Assembly: GCF_004331435.1 (NCBI RefSeq)
Contig: NZ_SJKA01000005.1
Location: 124,001 to 188,000 of the forward strand
Length of the DNA stretch: 64,000 nucleotides
Direction of reading: 5' to 3'
Source: Kribbella sindirgiensis
Lineage (GTDB): Bacteria; Actinomycetota; Actinomycetes; Propionibacteriales; Kribbellaceae
The position numbers and the translations under genes were made by a program. The notes beneath the pieces are model-generated. The model saw nothing but the letters and a program-made list of their open reading frames with translations. It did no database searches and had not been told where the DNA came from. Below, piece after piece: positions 9,084 through 17,652 of this stretch. How positions within the stretch are numbered: position 1 is the stretch's first letter; every line of letters starts with the position of its first letter.

Positions 9084-9122
9084 CGCGACCGGGCGCAGGT
9101 TAGCGGCCGGGTACCGGTACGC

Positions 9123-9548
9123 ATGAAGACACCCCGTGCGATCAGGTCCGCCCGCCGACCGGCAGAGGCGAGTGGGCCCTTCGTCTGTAGCTGGAGTTCT
9201 GTCGGTGACTGCGCGATCGTCCGGGTGGCCGGCACCGTCGACGTCCGTACCGCCCCCACCTTCGCCCACGAACTCCACCACGTCATCACCACCAAACTCC
9301 CGCGCCTCGTCGTCGACCTGCGACGCGTCACGGCAATGGAGGCAACCGGCCTCGACGTCCTCGCCGACGCCCACGACCTCGCCCTCCACCACGGCGGCTG
9401 GCTACGCGCCTCCGGAGCCGGCCAATGGCTGGCCGACCTCATCCGGGCCACCGGCACCAACCGCCCCCTCGACCACTACTCCACCCTCTCGGACGCCCTC
9501 CCGTCCTACCGACCGGCGATCGCCCGTCCGGCATCACCGATGGGCTGA
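9123..9548 (+). CDS. STAS-domain protein, anti-sigma-antagonist-like
   Basis: A 141-residue single STAS domain: strand CAIVRVAGTVDV near residue 35, then VVDLRRVTAMEATGLDVLADAH near 65-85, and a C-terminal helix. Canonical antagonists such as SpoIIAA carry D-S-S-G here, the first Ser being phosphorylated. This protein has E-A-T-G, so the usual acceptor is alanine. It may be constitutively unphosphorylated or may use the following Thr. No anti-sigma kinase lies nearby. The start ATG follows a poor ribosome site; TACCGG lies 5 bp upstream, so a leaderless start is possible. A short gene of low predictability, with the domain call itself secure. Confidence 0.7.
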   Translation: MKTPRAIRSARRPAEASGPFVCSWSSVGDCAIVRVAGTVDVRTAPTFAHELHHVITTKLPRLVVDLRRVTAMEATGLDVLADAHDLALHHGGWLRASGAGQWLADLIRATGTNRPLDHYSTLSDALPSYRPAIARPASPMG

Positions 9549-9568
9549 TGCCGGACGTGCGATACCTG

Positions 9569-10474
9569 TCAGGTCTTCGAGCCGGACAGGGCGATACCTT
9601 GCACGATCTGGCGCTGGGCGATGATGAAGATCAGCAGCATCGGCAGCGCCGCCATGGTCGTGGCCGCCATCAGACTCGTCCAGTCGGAGGAGTAGGCGCC
9701 CTTGAACTGGTTGACCACCAGCGGAATCGTGAAGTTCCGGTCGCTGTTCAGGAAGATCAGCGGTGAGAAGAACGAGTTCCACTGTCCGAGGAACACGAAG
9801 ATGCCGAGGGCCACGAGTGGCGTCCGCAGCAGCGGCAGGATGATCGTGGTGAAGATCCGGATCCGGCCCGCGCCGTCGATCGAGGCGGCTTCCTCCAGCT
9901 CCAGCGGAATGCCGCGGACATACTGGCGGAGGAGGAAGACGCCGAAGGCGTTGAACAACGCCGGCGGGACGATCAGCGCCAGGTGGGTGTCGATCCAACG
10001 GAGCTGCCCCATGATGACGTACAGCGGGATCACGGTCAGCTGGAACGGAACCATCAAGGTGGCCAGGAAGACGCCGAAGATCACTTTCCGCCCCGGAAAA
10101 CGGATCCGCGCGAAGGCGTAGGCGGCCATCGAACAGGTGATCAGGGTGAAGATCGTGACCAGGCCGGCGATATAGACACTGTTGAAGTACGCCCGCGCGA
10201 AGTCGGCGCCCTGCCACGCGGTGACGAAGTTCTGCGGCTGCCAGAGCTTCGGCAGCAGCTTCGGCGGCTGGGCGAAGATCTCGTCGAGCGGCTTCAGGGC
10301 CGAGAACAACATCCACAGGAACGGCACGAACATCGCCAGGGAGCCCGCGACCAGCAGCAGGTGCAGCGGAATCCAGGACGGCTTGAACCGCCCCGCGCGC
10401 AGCCCATGAGAAGCATTCTTCCGACGCGCCGCCTCGAGGTCCCGGGCGGCGATCTCGCCTGATGAGGAAGTCAT
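9569..10474 (-). CDS. Carbohydrate ABC transporter permease, MalG-type
   Basis: A 301-residue inner-membrane permease with six predicted helices and the cytoplasmic EAA loop (EEAASIDGAGRIRIFTTIILP, residues about 195-215) that contacts the ATPase. It pairs with the MalF-type permease immediately upstream, sharing an ATGA overlap. There is no ATPase gene in the unit, as is usual in actinobacteria where MsiK-type ATPases serve many importers. It brings an oligosaccharide into the cell, probably one cleaved by the divergent GH36-like enzyme. ATG 10474 is the first start consistent with the overlap. Confidence 0.92.
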   Translation of the reverse strand: MTSSSGEIAARDLEAARRKNASHGLRAGRFKPSWIPLHLLLVAGSLAMFVPFLWMLFSALKPLDEIFAQPPKLLPKLWQPQNFVTAWQGADFARAYFNSVYIAGLVTIFTLITCSMAAYAFARIRFPGRKVIFGVFLATLMVPFQLTVIPLYVIMGQLRWIDTHLALIVPPALFNAFGVFLLRQYVRGIPLELEEAASIDGAGRIRIFTTIILPLLRTPLVALGIFVFLGQWNSFFSPLIFLNSDRNFTIPLVVNQFKGAYSSDWTSLMAATTMAALPMLLIFIIAQRQIVQGIALSGSKT

Positions 10475-11373
10475 TCGGTGTAATGCACCCATCTCTTCTG
10501 AGCAAGGAACTGGAGGCCGGTCAGGACCAGCAGGATGAGGAACAGGTACACCGCGATGGCCGCGGCGAACCCGAACTTGAACTGGCGGAAGGCGAAGTTC
10601 ACGATGTCGTACACGATCGTGTGGGCGTTCGCCGGCGCTGTGGTGTCGAAGAAGAAGTAGATGTAGTCGAACACCTGGAAGGACCCGATGATCGAGGTGA
10701 TCGACAGGAACAGGATGGTCGGCGACAGCAGCGGCACGGTGATCCTGCGCAGCTTCTGCCATTCCGACGCGCCGTCGATGTCGGCGGCCTCCATCAGGGT
10801 GGGCGAGATGTTCTGCAGACCGGCGACGAACATCACGATCATGTAGCCGAGGCCCTGCCAGATCGACACCACGACGATCGCGGGGATCGCCGTCCGCGGA
10901 TTCTGCAGCCAGTCCGGCGGGTTGGGCAGCCCGAGCGACTTCAGCAGGGAGTTGATGGGACTGATCTCGGGGTTCAGCAGCCAGAGCCAGATGGCGCCCA
11001 CCGCGACGGTCGACGTGACCTGCGGCGCGAAGAAGAAGATCCGGTAGAACGGCGTCAACCGCCCCGCCTTCTGGATGAAGAACGCGAAGAAGAAGCCGGT
11101 GATCAACAGTCCGGGGACCTGGAGGGCGGTGAACCACGCGGTGTTCAGCCAGGACTGCCGCAACTGGGCGTCCTGCCAGACACCGATGAAGTTCTGCAGC
11201 CCGACGAAGGTGCGCGAACCCAGACCGTCCCAGCTCGAGAACGACAGGACGATGGCGAAGACCAGCGGGCCAACCATGAAGGCGATCAGGCCGATGAGCT
11301 GAGGGGTGAGAAAGGCGTACCCCCACAGCGCTTCGGTCCGCCGTCTGCGCTTCACATCCACTGCGAGCGCCAT
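10471..11373 (-). CDS. Carbohydrate ABC transporter permease, MalF-type
   Basis: A 300-residue permease with six helices and an EAA loop reading MEAADIDGASEWQKLRRITVP near residues 190-210 (EAADIDGA core). It forms the channel heterodimer with the MalG-type partner. A basic N-terminus (VKRRRRTEALWGY) fits a cytoplasmic start. It begins 3 bp after the solute-binding-protein stop, so the three genes form one operon read leftwards from the divergent control region at 12.8 kb. Confidence 0.92.
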   Translation of the reverse strand: MALAVDVKRRRRTEALWGYAFLTPQLIGLIAFMVGPLVFAIVLSFSSWDGLGSRTFVGLQNFIGVWQDAQLRQSWLNTAWFTALQVPGLLITGFFFAFFIQKAGRLTPFYRIFFFAPQVTSTVAVGAIWLWLLNPEISPINSLLKSLGLPNPPDWLQNPRTAIPAIVVVSIWQGLGYMIVMFVAGLQNISPTLMEAADIDGASEWQKLRRITVPLLSPTILFLSITSIIGSFQVFDYIYFFFDTTAPANAHTIVYDIVNFAFRQFKFGFAAAIAVYLFLILLVLTGLQFLAQKRWVHYTE

Positions 11374-11376
11374 GTC

Positions 11377-12732
11377 TCACTTCCCGTTGTTGATGAACTT
11401 GCAGATCTTGTCGGCCCACACCTTCGCGCTGTCGCCGGCCTTGATCGACTTGTCCATCTCGGTGCCGAGGTTGGCTCCGACCTCCGCCTTGGACGCGATG
11501 GCCGACGGGATCGCGTAGCCCTTCTTGGCGGTTTCCGTGAACCAGGCGCAGTGTTCGGGTTGCTTGTTCTCCATCACGACCTCGTCCAGACCCGCGACGG
11601 ACGGTACGGCGTTGCCTCCGCCGGAGAGCCGGGCCTTCTGACCGTCCTTGTTGACGAACCGGGTGGCGAAGTACATAGCGGCTTCGGGGTCCTTGGCGTT
11701 GGCGTTCACGGCCATGGCCGCCGTGTAGACGATCACCGGCGGTACCGACTTCCCGTCGGCGGACGCGAAGGGTGCGATGTCGTAGCCGAACTTCAGCTTC
11801 TTGAGGTTCGGGAGGATCCAGCGTCCCACCTGGCAGCTGGCGAGTTGCTGGCTGTAGAACAGGGCGTCGATGGCCTGCCCCTTCGGCAGCGATCCGCCGT
11901 AGGTGATGTTGCCGCTGGCCATTCCCTCCCAGAGCCACTCGAGGGTCTCCATCGACTTCGCGTCCTCGTTGAAGATCATCTTGTTGCCCTCAGCGACCTT
12001 GCCGCCGAACGCGGTCATCCAGCTGAGCATGGGGCCGAAGCCGCCCTCCAGGACCATGCCCCGCTTGCCGGTGGCCTTGATCTTGGTCAGGAAGTCGTCG
12101 ACGGCGTCCCGGTTCCAGCCGCCGGACTCGTGCAGCTGCGCGGGGTTCTTGGTGATGCCGGCGGCCTCGCACATGTCCTTGTTGAACCAGAACACGATCG
12201 GGTTGCAGTCGACGACCAGTCCGTAGGTACCCGGGCTGCCGTCGGCAGGCTTGCACCAGCCCATCAGGTTCGGGTACAGGTCGTCGATCTTGACGGGCGC
12301 GTCCGCCTTGGCCGTGAACTCGGTGAAATCGGCGACCTTCTTGTTCTGGATGAGCCGTTGCATACCGGAGTCCTGCACGTAGAAGACGTCCGGGGCGCTG
12401 CTGCCGGCGAGCTGGGTGAGCAGCTTGGCGCCGTAGTCGCCGACGACCACCTGGAAGGTGACCTTGGTCCCGTGCGCGGCCTCGTAGTCCTTCGAGATCT
12501 GCCGGAACCGCTCGGCCTCGCCCGGGTTCGCCCAGGACGCCCAGGTCACGGTGCCGCCCTTGCCTCCCGCGCCGCCGCCGGAGCCGCCGTTGCCGCCGGC
12601 CGACGTGCCTCCCGCGCTACCGCCGGCGCAGGCGGTGAGCAACGCGCTCGAGCCCACTCCGGCGAGCGCCGCACTGGCCAGGAAACCACGACGTGTGATC
12701 GGTCGCCCAAAGGGCGTTTCATTGGTCGGCAT
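11377..12732 (-). CDS. Sugar ABC transporter substrate-binding lipoprotein, Tat-type signal
   Basis: A 451-residue family 1 solute-binding protein. The N-terminus has the twin arginines of ITRRGFLAS, a hydrophobic stretch and the lipobox LLTAC, so it is probably exported folded by Tat and lipidated. A Gly/Ser-rich linker (residues about 30-55) tethers it. The mature domain shows the extracellular-binding fold features TVTWASWANP, VFYVQDSG and MNANAKDPEAAMYF-like segments. The start at 12732 is preceded by AAGGAGA; an upstream in-frame ATG at 12777 lacks this. First gene of the import operon, controlled by the LacI operators at 12.83-12.90 kb. Confidence 0.9.
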   Translation of the reverse strand: MPTNETPFGRPITRRGFLASAALAGVGSSALLTACAGGSAGGTSAGGNGGSGGGAGGKGGTVTWASWANPGEAERFRQISKDYEAAHGTKVTFQVVVGDYGAKLLTQLAGSSAPDVFYVQDSGMQRLIQNKKVADFTEFTAKADAPVKIDDLYPNLMGWCKPADGSPGTYGLVVDCNPIVFWFNKDMCEAAGITKNPAQLHESGGWNRDAVDDFLTKIKATGKRGMVLEGGFGPMLSWMTAFGGKVAEGNKMIFNEDAKSMETLEWLWEGMASGNITYGGSLPKGQAIDALFYSQQLASCQVGRWILPNLKKLKFGYDIAPFASADGKSVPPVIVYTAAMAVNANAKDPEAAMYFATRFVNKDGQKARLSGGGNAVPSVAGLDEVVMENKQPEHCAWFTETAKKGYAIPSAIASKAEVGANLGTEMDKSIKAGDSAKVWADKICKFINNGK

Positions 12733-12831
12733 CACAGTTCTCCTTCTCTTGGTTCGGTTTTCGGCAGACGGCCACACCGGCGAGGTCGGAGCTGAGAGCC
12801 GGCCTGGCGGCTCCTCGAAGAAAGGCGGATA

Positions 12832-12909
12832 TTAGCGGTAAAAGATAGGGACGCCAGGCAATTCCGTCAATGCTTCGGAGCATTCAGTTTTACCGCTATA
12901 GTCCAGGGC
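12832..12909. promoter_or_regulatory. Divergent control region with paired LacI-type operators
   Basis: TAGCGGTAAAA (12833-12843) and TTTTACCGCTA (12888-12898) are exact reverse complements. Each has the central CG and imperfect dyad TTA(N)CG(N)TAA of LacI-family operators; the centres are 58 bp apart. The right site overlaps a -10 element TATAGT (12897-12902), which ends 7 nt before the GTG of the GH36-like gene, so that mRNA is probably leaderless and repressed by direct occlusion. The left site can serve the importer operon, and looping between the two is possible. A small hairpin (12869-12884) lies between them. Confidence 0.7.
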
Positions 12910-14640
12910 GTGACGACATTTGAGATCCGCTCCCCCGAAGGTCTTACCGTCCGTAGCGCTCGCCTGACCGGCCCCGGCACGCTGACCGAGCGCGCGACGG
13001 CCGAGCCCGGTGTCCTGCGGTACGACGTGGTTGCCGATGTCGCTGCCGACGGTCCGGTGACGTTGCGCTGGACGTGGCCGGCCGACGACGCGGTGACACT
13101 GTGGCGGGCGAGCCAGGGGTCACGCCGTCATCTCCCGACCGACTGGGGCTCGCACCGCGACGTCCGTTCCGTCCGCTCCGCACCGGTCGCCACGCTCGTC
13201 GATCCGCAGGACCGCAGCCTGTTGACCGTCTCCTTGTCGTCGAACGTCCGGGGCTGCGACTTCGCCGTCGGGGTGAGCGAGGAGACCGCGGAACAGCTGA
13301 TCGAGCTGACCGTGACGGATCTCGAGGGCGAAGGCTTCGTTCTGCGGATCGACCTGCGGGACCGGCATTTCGCCGAGGCGCTGGGGGCCGTGACGGCGGA
13401 GTGGGCGGCCGAGCTGGGTGACCGGATCGCCGACGTGCCGCCGGTCGCGCGACAGGCGATGTACTCGACCTGGTACAGCGACCACCAGCACGTCTCGGCC
13501 GAGTCCGTCGAGCGGCACGCCCGCGCGGGAGCGGCGTACGGCACCGAGGCGATCATCGTCGACGACGGCTGGCAGACCGACGACACGCGGCGCGGGTACG
13601 CGTACTGCGGCGATTGGGAGCCGACCAGCCACAAGTTCCCGGACATGGCCGAGCATGTACGTCGCGTGCACGCGCTCGGCCAGCGGTACGTGCTGTGGAT
13701 CGCGCCTCCGTTGATCGGTGTGCACTCGAAGGCCTGGGGCAAGCTGAAGGACCGCACACTCGGCTTTGCCGACGGTGAGGTGACCGCCGTCCTCGACCCC
13801 CGCTGTCCCGAGGTCCGCGAACACCTCGTGGAGTGCTGCGTTCGTCCAGTCCGTGACTGGGGCGTCGACGGCCTGAAGATCGACTTCATCGATTCCTGGG
13901 CGCGGGACGACGTTCCGGCGGCGCCGAACGGTGACTGCGCTTCCGTCGACGAGGGCGTGGAGCGGTTCCTGCAGGCCGTCACCGACGAGCTACGGAGGCT
14001 GCGGCCCGACGTGCTGATCGAGTTCCGGCAGGACTACGTGCACCCGAGGCTCTGGCAGTTCGGCACGTTCCTGCGGGCCGGCGACTGTGCGCTCGACCCG
14101 GTCGAGAACCGTGTGCGGACTGTCGATTGTCGACTGTTGGCAGGTGATCGCGCGGTGCATTCGGACATGCTGATGTGGAGCCCGTCGGCATCGGTGGAGA
14201 ACGTCGCGCAGCATTTCATCAATGCGTTGTTCAGCACGCCGCAGGTGTCGATGGAGCTGGACGCGCTGCCGCCCGAGCACCAGCAGGTGGTCCGGTACTG
14301 GCTCGGATTCGTCCGCGATCACGCCGACGCCCTGCTGCACGGCGTATTGCGGCCGTCGCGACCGGATGCGCGGTACACGCAGGTTCGCGCGGTCGGTGCG
14401 ACGGAGACCGTGGTGGCCGTGTACACGAATCCGGTCGTGCGGGTCCAGGACCCGCGCACAGTCGTGGTGAACGGTGGCGCCGAGCGGCGACTGTACGTCG
14501 AAGGTGCGTGCGACCGGCGTGTGGACCTCGTAGTGTCGGACTGTTCGGGCCACGAGGTGCACCGAGAGACGACGACTGCGCCTGCGGTGTGGACGATCGA
14601 CGTTCCGGTCGGTGGATCAGCCCGGATCGTGTGTGACTAA
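12910..14640 (+). CDS. GH36-like alpha-galactosidase/glycoside hydrolase
   Basis: A 576-residue cytoplasmic glycosidase. An N-terminal beta-sandwich (about 1-175) precedes a (beta/alpha)8 barrel with YSTWYSDHQ, IIVDDGWQ and the nucleophile motif GLKIDFIDSW (Asp325). The likely acid/base is Asp392 in LRAGDCALDP. The final 80 residues form a C-terminal beta domain. Family members hydrolyse alpha-galactosides such as raffinose or melibiose, but GH36/GH27/GH31 clan enzymes vary, so alpha-galactosidase is the best guess only. With no signal peptide, it cleaves sugar imported by the divergent ABC system. GTG 12910 is probably leaderless. The LacI regulator gene follows 10 bp later. Confidence 0.75.
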   Translation: MTTFEIRSPEGLTVRSARLTGPGTLTERATAEPGVLRYDVVADVAADGPVTLRWTWPADDAVTLWRASQGSRRHLPTDWGSHRDVRSVRSAPVATLVDPQDRSLLTVSLSSNVRGCDFAVGVSEETAEQLIELTVTDLEGEGFVLRIDLRDRHFAEALGAVTAEWAAELGDRIADVPPVARQAMYSTWYSDHQHVSAESVERHARAGAAYGTEAIIVDDGWQTDDTRRGYAYCGDWEPTSHKFPDMAEHVRRVHALGQRYVLWIAPPLIGVHSKAWGKLKDRTLGFADGEVTAVLDPRCPEVREHLVECCVRPVRDWGVDGLKIDFIDSWARDDVPAAPNGDCASVDEGVERFLQAVTDELRRLRPDVLIEFRQDYVHPRLWQFGTFLRAGDCALDPVENRVRTVDCRLLAGDRAVHSDMLMWSPSASVENVAQHFINALFSTPQVSMELDALPPEHQQVVRYWLGFVRDHADALLHGVLRPSRPDARYTQVRAVGATETVVAVYTNPVVRVQDPRTVVVNGGAERRLYVEGACDRRVDLVVSDCSGHEVHRETTTAPAVWTIDVPVGGSARIVCD

Positions 14641-14650
14641 GGGGGAAGGG

Positions 14651-15655
14651 TTGGCTGTAGAGAAGCCGCGGCGTACGACTGTCGCGGACGTCGCCCGGTT
14701 GGCCGGGGTGTCGGCGATGACGGTGTCGAACGTACTGAACGCGCCGCATCGCGTCGCGCCGCCGACCGTCCGGACGGTGCGCGCCGCGATCCAGGAACTC
14801 GGGTACATCCCGAACCACGCTGCCCGTGCGTTGTCGTCCGGACGCAGCCAGGTGATCGGCCTGCCGATGTCCTTCGACGACGACCTCGTGGACGACGACA
14901 ATCCAGGCCTGGGCGGGTTCCTGCACAGCCTGCTCGGCGGTCTGGTCAAGGCGGCCGCGGTCCCGGGGTACGGCGTCCATGTCGTCGAGACCCCGGCCGA
15001 CACCGCGACCGAGATCGTGCTGTACGAGAAGCTGATCGCGGCGCGGCAGGTGGATGCGATCGTCGTTCTGGAGACGATGCCGCACGACGAGCGGATCGAG
15101 TTCCTCAGCCGCCGGCGGTTCCCGTTCGTGGCGTTCGGGCGGACCGGGCCGGAGCATCGGCAGTGCTGGGTCGACGTGGACAACGAGACGTCGATGGCCG
15201 GTGTCGCGGCGCATCTGCGGTCGACCGGCCGGGAGCGGGCGGTGTACCTGGCGACGGACAGTCCGCTGCCGTGGGTGCATCAGCGACGCGACGGGTTCGT
15301 CCGGGAGTTCCCGTCGACGGAAGCGCGATCGTTCGGTTCGCTCGAGGCGCTGGCGGCGTACGTCGGGGAACTGGACCCGCCGGACGTTTTCGTCGCGGAC
15401 AACGACGCGTTCGCCGTGGTCGCGATGCGCACGCTGCAACGGCGCGGGATCGCGGTGGGTCAGGACGTCGCGGTGACCGGGTTCAACGACTTCCCGTTCG
15501 CGAGCATGCTCGACACACCGCTCACCACGGCCCGGATCCCGTTGCGGGACATCGCCACCTGCCTGTTCGACCGTGCCTTGCGGGAGATCAGCGGCGAGCC
15601 GGACGAACCGGGCAGGCTCGTCACGGCGCCACTGGTGATCCGTTCGAGTGCCTAA
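14651..15655 (+). CDS. LacI-family transcriptional regulator
   Basis: A 334-residue repressor. The N-terminal helix-turn-helix and hinge read TTVADVARLAGVSAMTVSNVLN, given here as VADVARLAGVSAMTVSNVLN, with the hinge NHAARALSS. A periplasmic-binding-like sensor follows, with typical VDVDN and GFNDFPFASM segments near the C-terminus. It should bind the paired TTA-CG-TAA operators 1.7 kb upstream and release them on binding the sugar. TTG 14651 is chosen because AAGGGGGAAGGG immediately precedes it; GTG 14633 is an alternative that overlaps the glycosidase stop. Its 3' end touches the convergent alcohol dehydrogenase remnant. Confidence 0.85.
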   Translation: MAVEKPRRTTVADVARLAGVSAMTVSNVLNAPHRVAPPTVRTVRAAIQELGYIPNHAARALSSGRSQVIGLPMSFDDDLVDDDNPGLGGFLHSLLGGLVKAAAVPGYGVHVVETPADTATEIVLYEKLIAARQVDAIVVLETMPHDERIEFLSRRRFPFVAFGRTGPEHRQCWVDVDNETSMAGVAAHLRSTGRERAVYLATDSPLPWVHQRRDGFVREFPSTEARSFGSLEALAAYVGELDPPDVFVADNDAFAVVAMRTLQRRGIAVGQDVAVTGFNDFPFASMLDTPLTTARIPLRDIATCLFDRALREISGEPDEPGRLVTAPLVIRSSA

Positions 15656-16690
15656 GGCTTGACCAGAACCTTCAGCGCGGTGCGGTCGTCCATCCTGCGG
15701 TAGCCGTCGGCCACGTCGGCGAGGGCGACCTCGCTGTCGAAGACCTTGCCGGGGTCAACGTTTCCGGCGAGGACGTCGGGAAGCAGGGTTTCGATGTAGG
15801 CACGGGCAGGCGCGGGTCCGCCGGTGAGGGTGATGTTGGGTCCGAAGAGGCTCGGGAACCCGACCGGCGCGTCGCTGTACTGCGGTACGCCGACGCGGCT
15901 GATGACGCCCCCGGCCCGGACCACACCGATCGCCTGATCGTAGGCGGGCCGGTGACCGACAGCTTCGAGTACGACGTGCGTACCGTCGCCGCCGGTGAGG
16001 TCCCGAACCCGTGCGATCCCTTCGTCGCCGCGCTCGGCTACGACGTCGGTCGCACCGTACTCACGGCCGAGGTCGGTGCGTACGGCGTGGCGGCCCATGA
16101 GGATGATCTGCTCGGCGCCGAGGCGCTTCGCGGACAGGACGGCCAGCAGGCCGACGGCTCCGTCACCGATCACCGTGACGCTCGTCCGCGGACCGACGTT
16201 CGCCTTGATCGCAGCGTGATAGCCGGTCCCGTACACGTCCGACAGCGTGAGCAGCGACGGGATCAGTGGTGAGGTCTCCTCGACCGGTACGGCGACCAGC
16301 GTGCCGTCCGCGAGCGGGACCCCGGACGGCCTCGGCCTGACCGCCGCCGATCTCGCCGGCGTTCCAGAAACCGCCGTGCCGGCAGGAGGTCTGCAGACCT
16401 TCGCGGCAGAAGTCGCAGGTGCCGTCGGACCACGCGAACGGCGCGATCACGAAGTCACCCACCTTCACCGTGCTGACGTCGTCACCGGTCTCTTCGACGA
16501 CACCGACGAACTCGTGCCCCATGGACCGGCCGTCCGCGCTCGCGGCCATCGAGTGGTACGGGTGCAGATCGGAACCGCAGACGCACGCCCGGACAACACG
16601 CACAATCGCGTCGGTCGGCTCCTTGATGATCGGGTCCGGTACGTCGACGACACGGACATCGCCCGCGCCGTACATATAAGTGGCTCGCAT
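15652..16690 (-). pseudogene. Zinc-dependent alcohol dehydrogenase, frameshifted
   Basis: Two reading frames together give one complete medium-chain dehydrogenase of about 345 residues. The 5' part (16690 to about 16325) has CGSDLHPYH and GHEFVGVV for the catalytic zinc and CDFCREGLQTSC for the structural zinc. The 3' part has VIGDGAVGLLAV for NAD(P) binding and the normal C-terminus. The frame changes at a run of four C (16320-16323, GGGG on the coding strand); three would restore VRVPLADGTLVAV. Everything else looks intact, so this is either a recent one-base insertion, a sequencing error or a phase-variable tract. It is divergent from an XRE regulator. Confidence 0.8.
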
Positions 16691-16740
16691 GTCTGCCAGT
16701 GAACGGGCTGCGGCTGGTGCGCGGGAGTCACTGTCGTTCC

Positions 16741-16785
16741 AGGTAACGCCAGTACCTCCTTCAGTTCCTGGTGCCCGTCTACGGT
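16741..16785. promoter_or_regulatory. Candidate XRE operator and leaderless promoter
   Basis: AGGTA (16741-16745) and TACCT (16753-16757) form a dyad with a 7-bp spacer, between the dehydrogenase and regulator genes. TACGGT at 16780-16785 is followed by six bases and the regulator ATG, the leaderless arrangement. The word pair CCAGGT and TACCTCC also occurs at 54889-54902 beside a second regulator of the same family, which supports an operator role. Confidence 0.45.
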
Positions 16786-16791
16786 GGAGGC

Positions 16792-17652
16792 ATGGACAAC
16801 CGAGCCACGATCCGCGAGTTCCTCGCCTCGAGGCGCGCGCGGATCACTCCCGAGCAGGCGGGACTACCGGCGTACGGCGGCAACCGCCGGGTCAAGGGGC
16901 TGCGCCGCGAAGAGGTCGCCATGCTGGCGGGAATGAGCATCGACTACTACGTGCGGCTCGAGCGCGGGAACCTGGCCGGGGCCTCCGACACCGTCCTGGA
17001 AGGGCTCGCCCGGGCGCTGCAGCTGGACGACGCCGAGCGGGCGCACCTGTTCGATCTCGCCCGCGCGGCCGAACCGACTCCCGTACGCAGCCGAAAGACT
17101 GCGCCCGCGACCGTGCCGGCCAGCGTCCAGCTCGTGCTCGACGCCGTGAACGACGCACCGGCCTGGGTCCGCAACGCCCGCCACGACATGCTCGCGGCGA
17201 ACCGGATGGCCCGCGCACTCCACGCTCCGATGCTCGCGGATCCGCGCCGCCCCGCGAACAGCGCCCGCTTCGTCTATCTCGACCCGGCGTCCCACGATTT
17301 CTTCCAGGACTGGGAACGCACCGCCGACGACATCGCCGCCATGCTGCGCTCCGAGGCGGGGCGCAATCCGCACGACAAGCTCCTGATCGAACTGATCGGC
17401 GAACTGTCCACCCGCAGCGAGGACTTCCGCACCCGCTGGGCCGCCCACAACGTCCGCTTCCACCGCACCGGCCTGAAGAAGTTCCACCACCCGGTCGTCG
17501 GCGACCTGGAGCTCACGTTCGAGGCGATGGAGTTCCCCGCCCACCCAGGTCTCACCCTCTTGGCGTACGTCGCTCCCGTCGGCAGCCCGACCGCCGACAG
17601 CCTCAAACTCCTCGCCAGCTGGGCCGCCACCACAGAGGTTCCTCAGCACTAG
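16792..17652 (+). CDS. XRE-type HTH regulator with MmyB-like ligand-binding domain
   Basis: A 286-residue regulator. Residues 1-80 form a helix-turn-helix: LASRRARITPEQAGLP, then GLRREEVAMLAGMSIDYYVRLERG. The C-terminal 180 residues match the MmyB-like domain (FVYLDPASHDFFQDW, TRWAAHNVRFH, LTFEAMEFPAHPGLTLLAYV), which in structural relatives binds a fatty-acid-like ligand. Regulators of this group usually repress a divergent dehydrogenase gene, exactly the context here. ATG 16792 lies only 1 nt from GGAGG, too close for a normal ribosome site, while TACGGT sits 6 nt upstream, so a leaderless start is likely. It converges on LysR with a 4-bp overlap. Confidence 0.85.
   Translation: MDNRATIREFLASRRARITPEQAGLPAYGGNRRVKGLRREEVAMLAGMSIDYYVRLERGNLAGASDTVLEGLARALQLDDAERAHLFDLARAAEPTPVRSRKTAPATVPASVQLVLDAVNDAPAWVRNARHDMLAANRMARALHAPMLADPRRPANSARFVYLDPASHDFFQDWERTADDIAAMLRSEAGRNPHDKLLIELIGELSTRSEDFRTRWAAHNVRFHRTGLKKFHHPVVGDLELTFEAMEFPAHPGLTLLAYVAPVGSPTADSLKLLASWAATTEVPQH

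Noticed and set aside
12869..12884. Small hairpin AATGCT-TCGG-AGCATT as a terminator or RNA switch
   Set aside because: It lies between the two operators upstream of both start codons and is only six base pairs, so a functional role is not supported.
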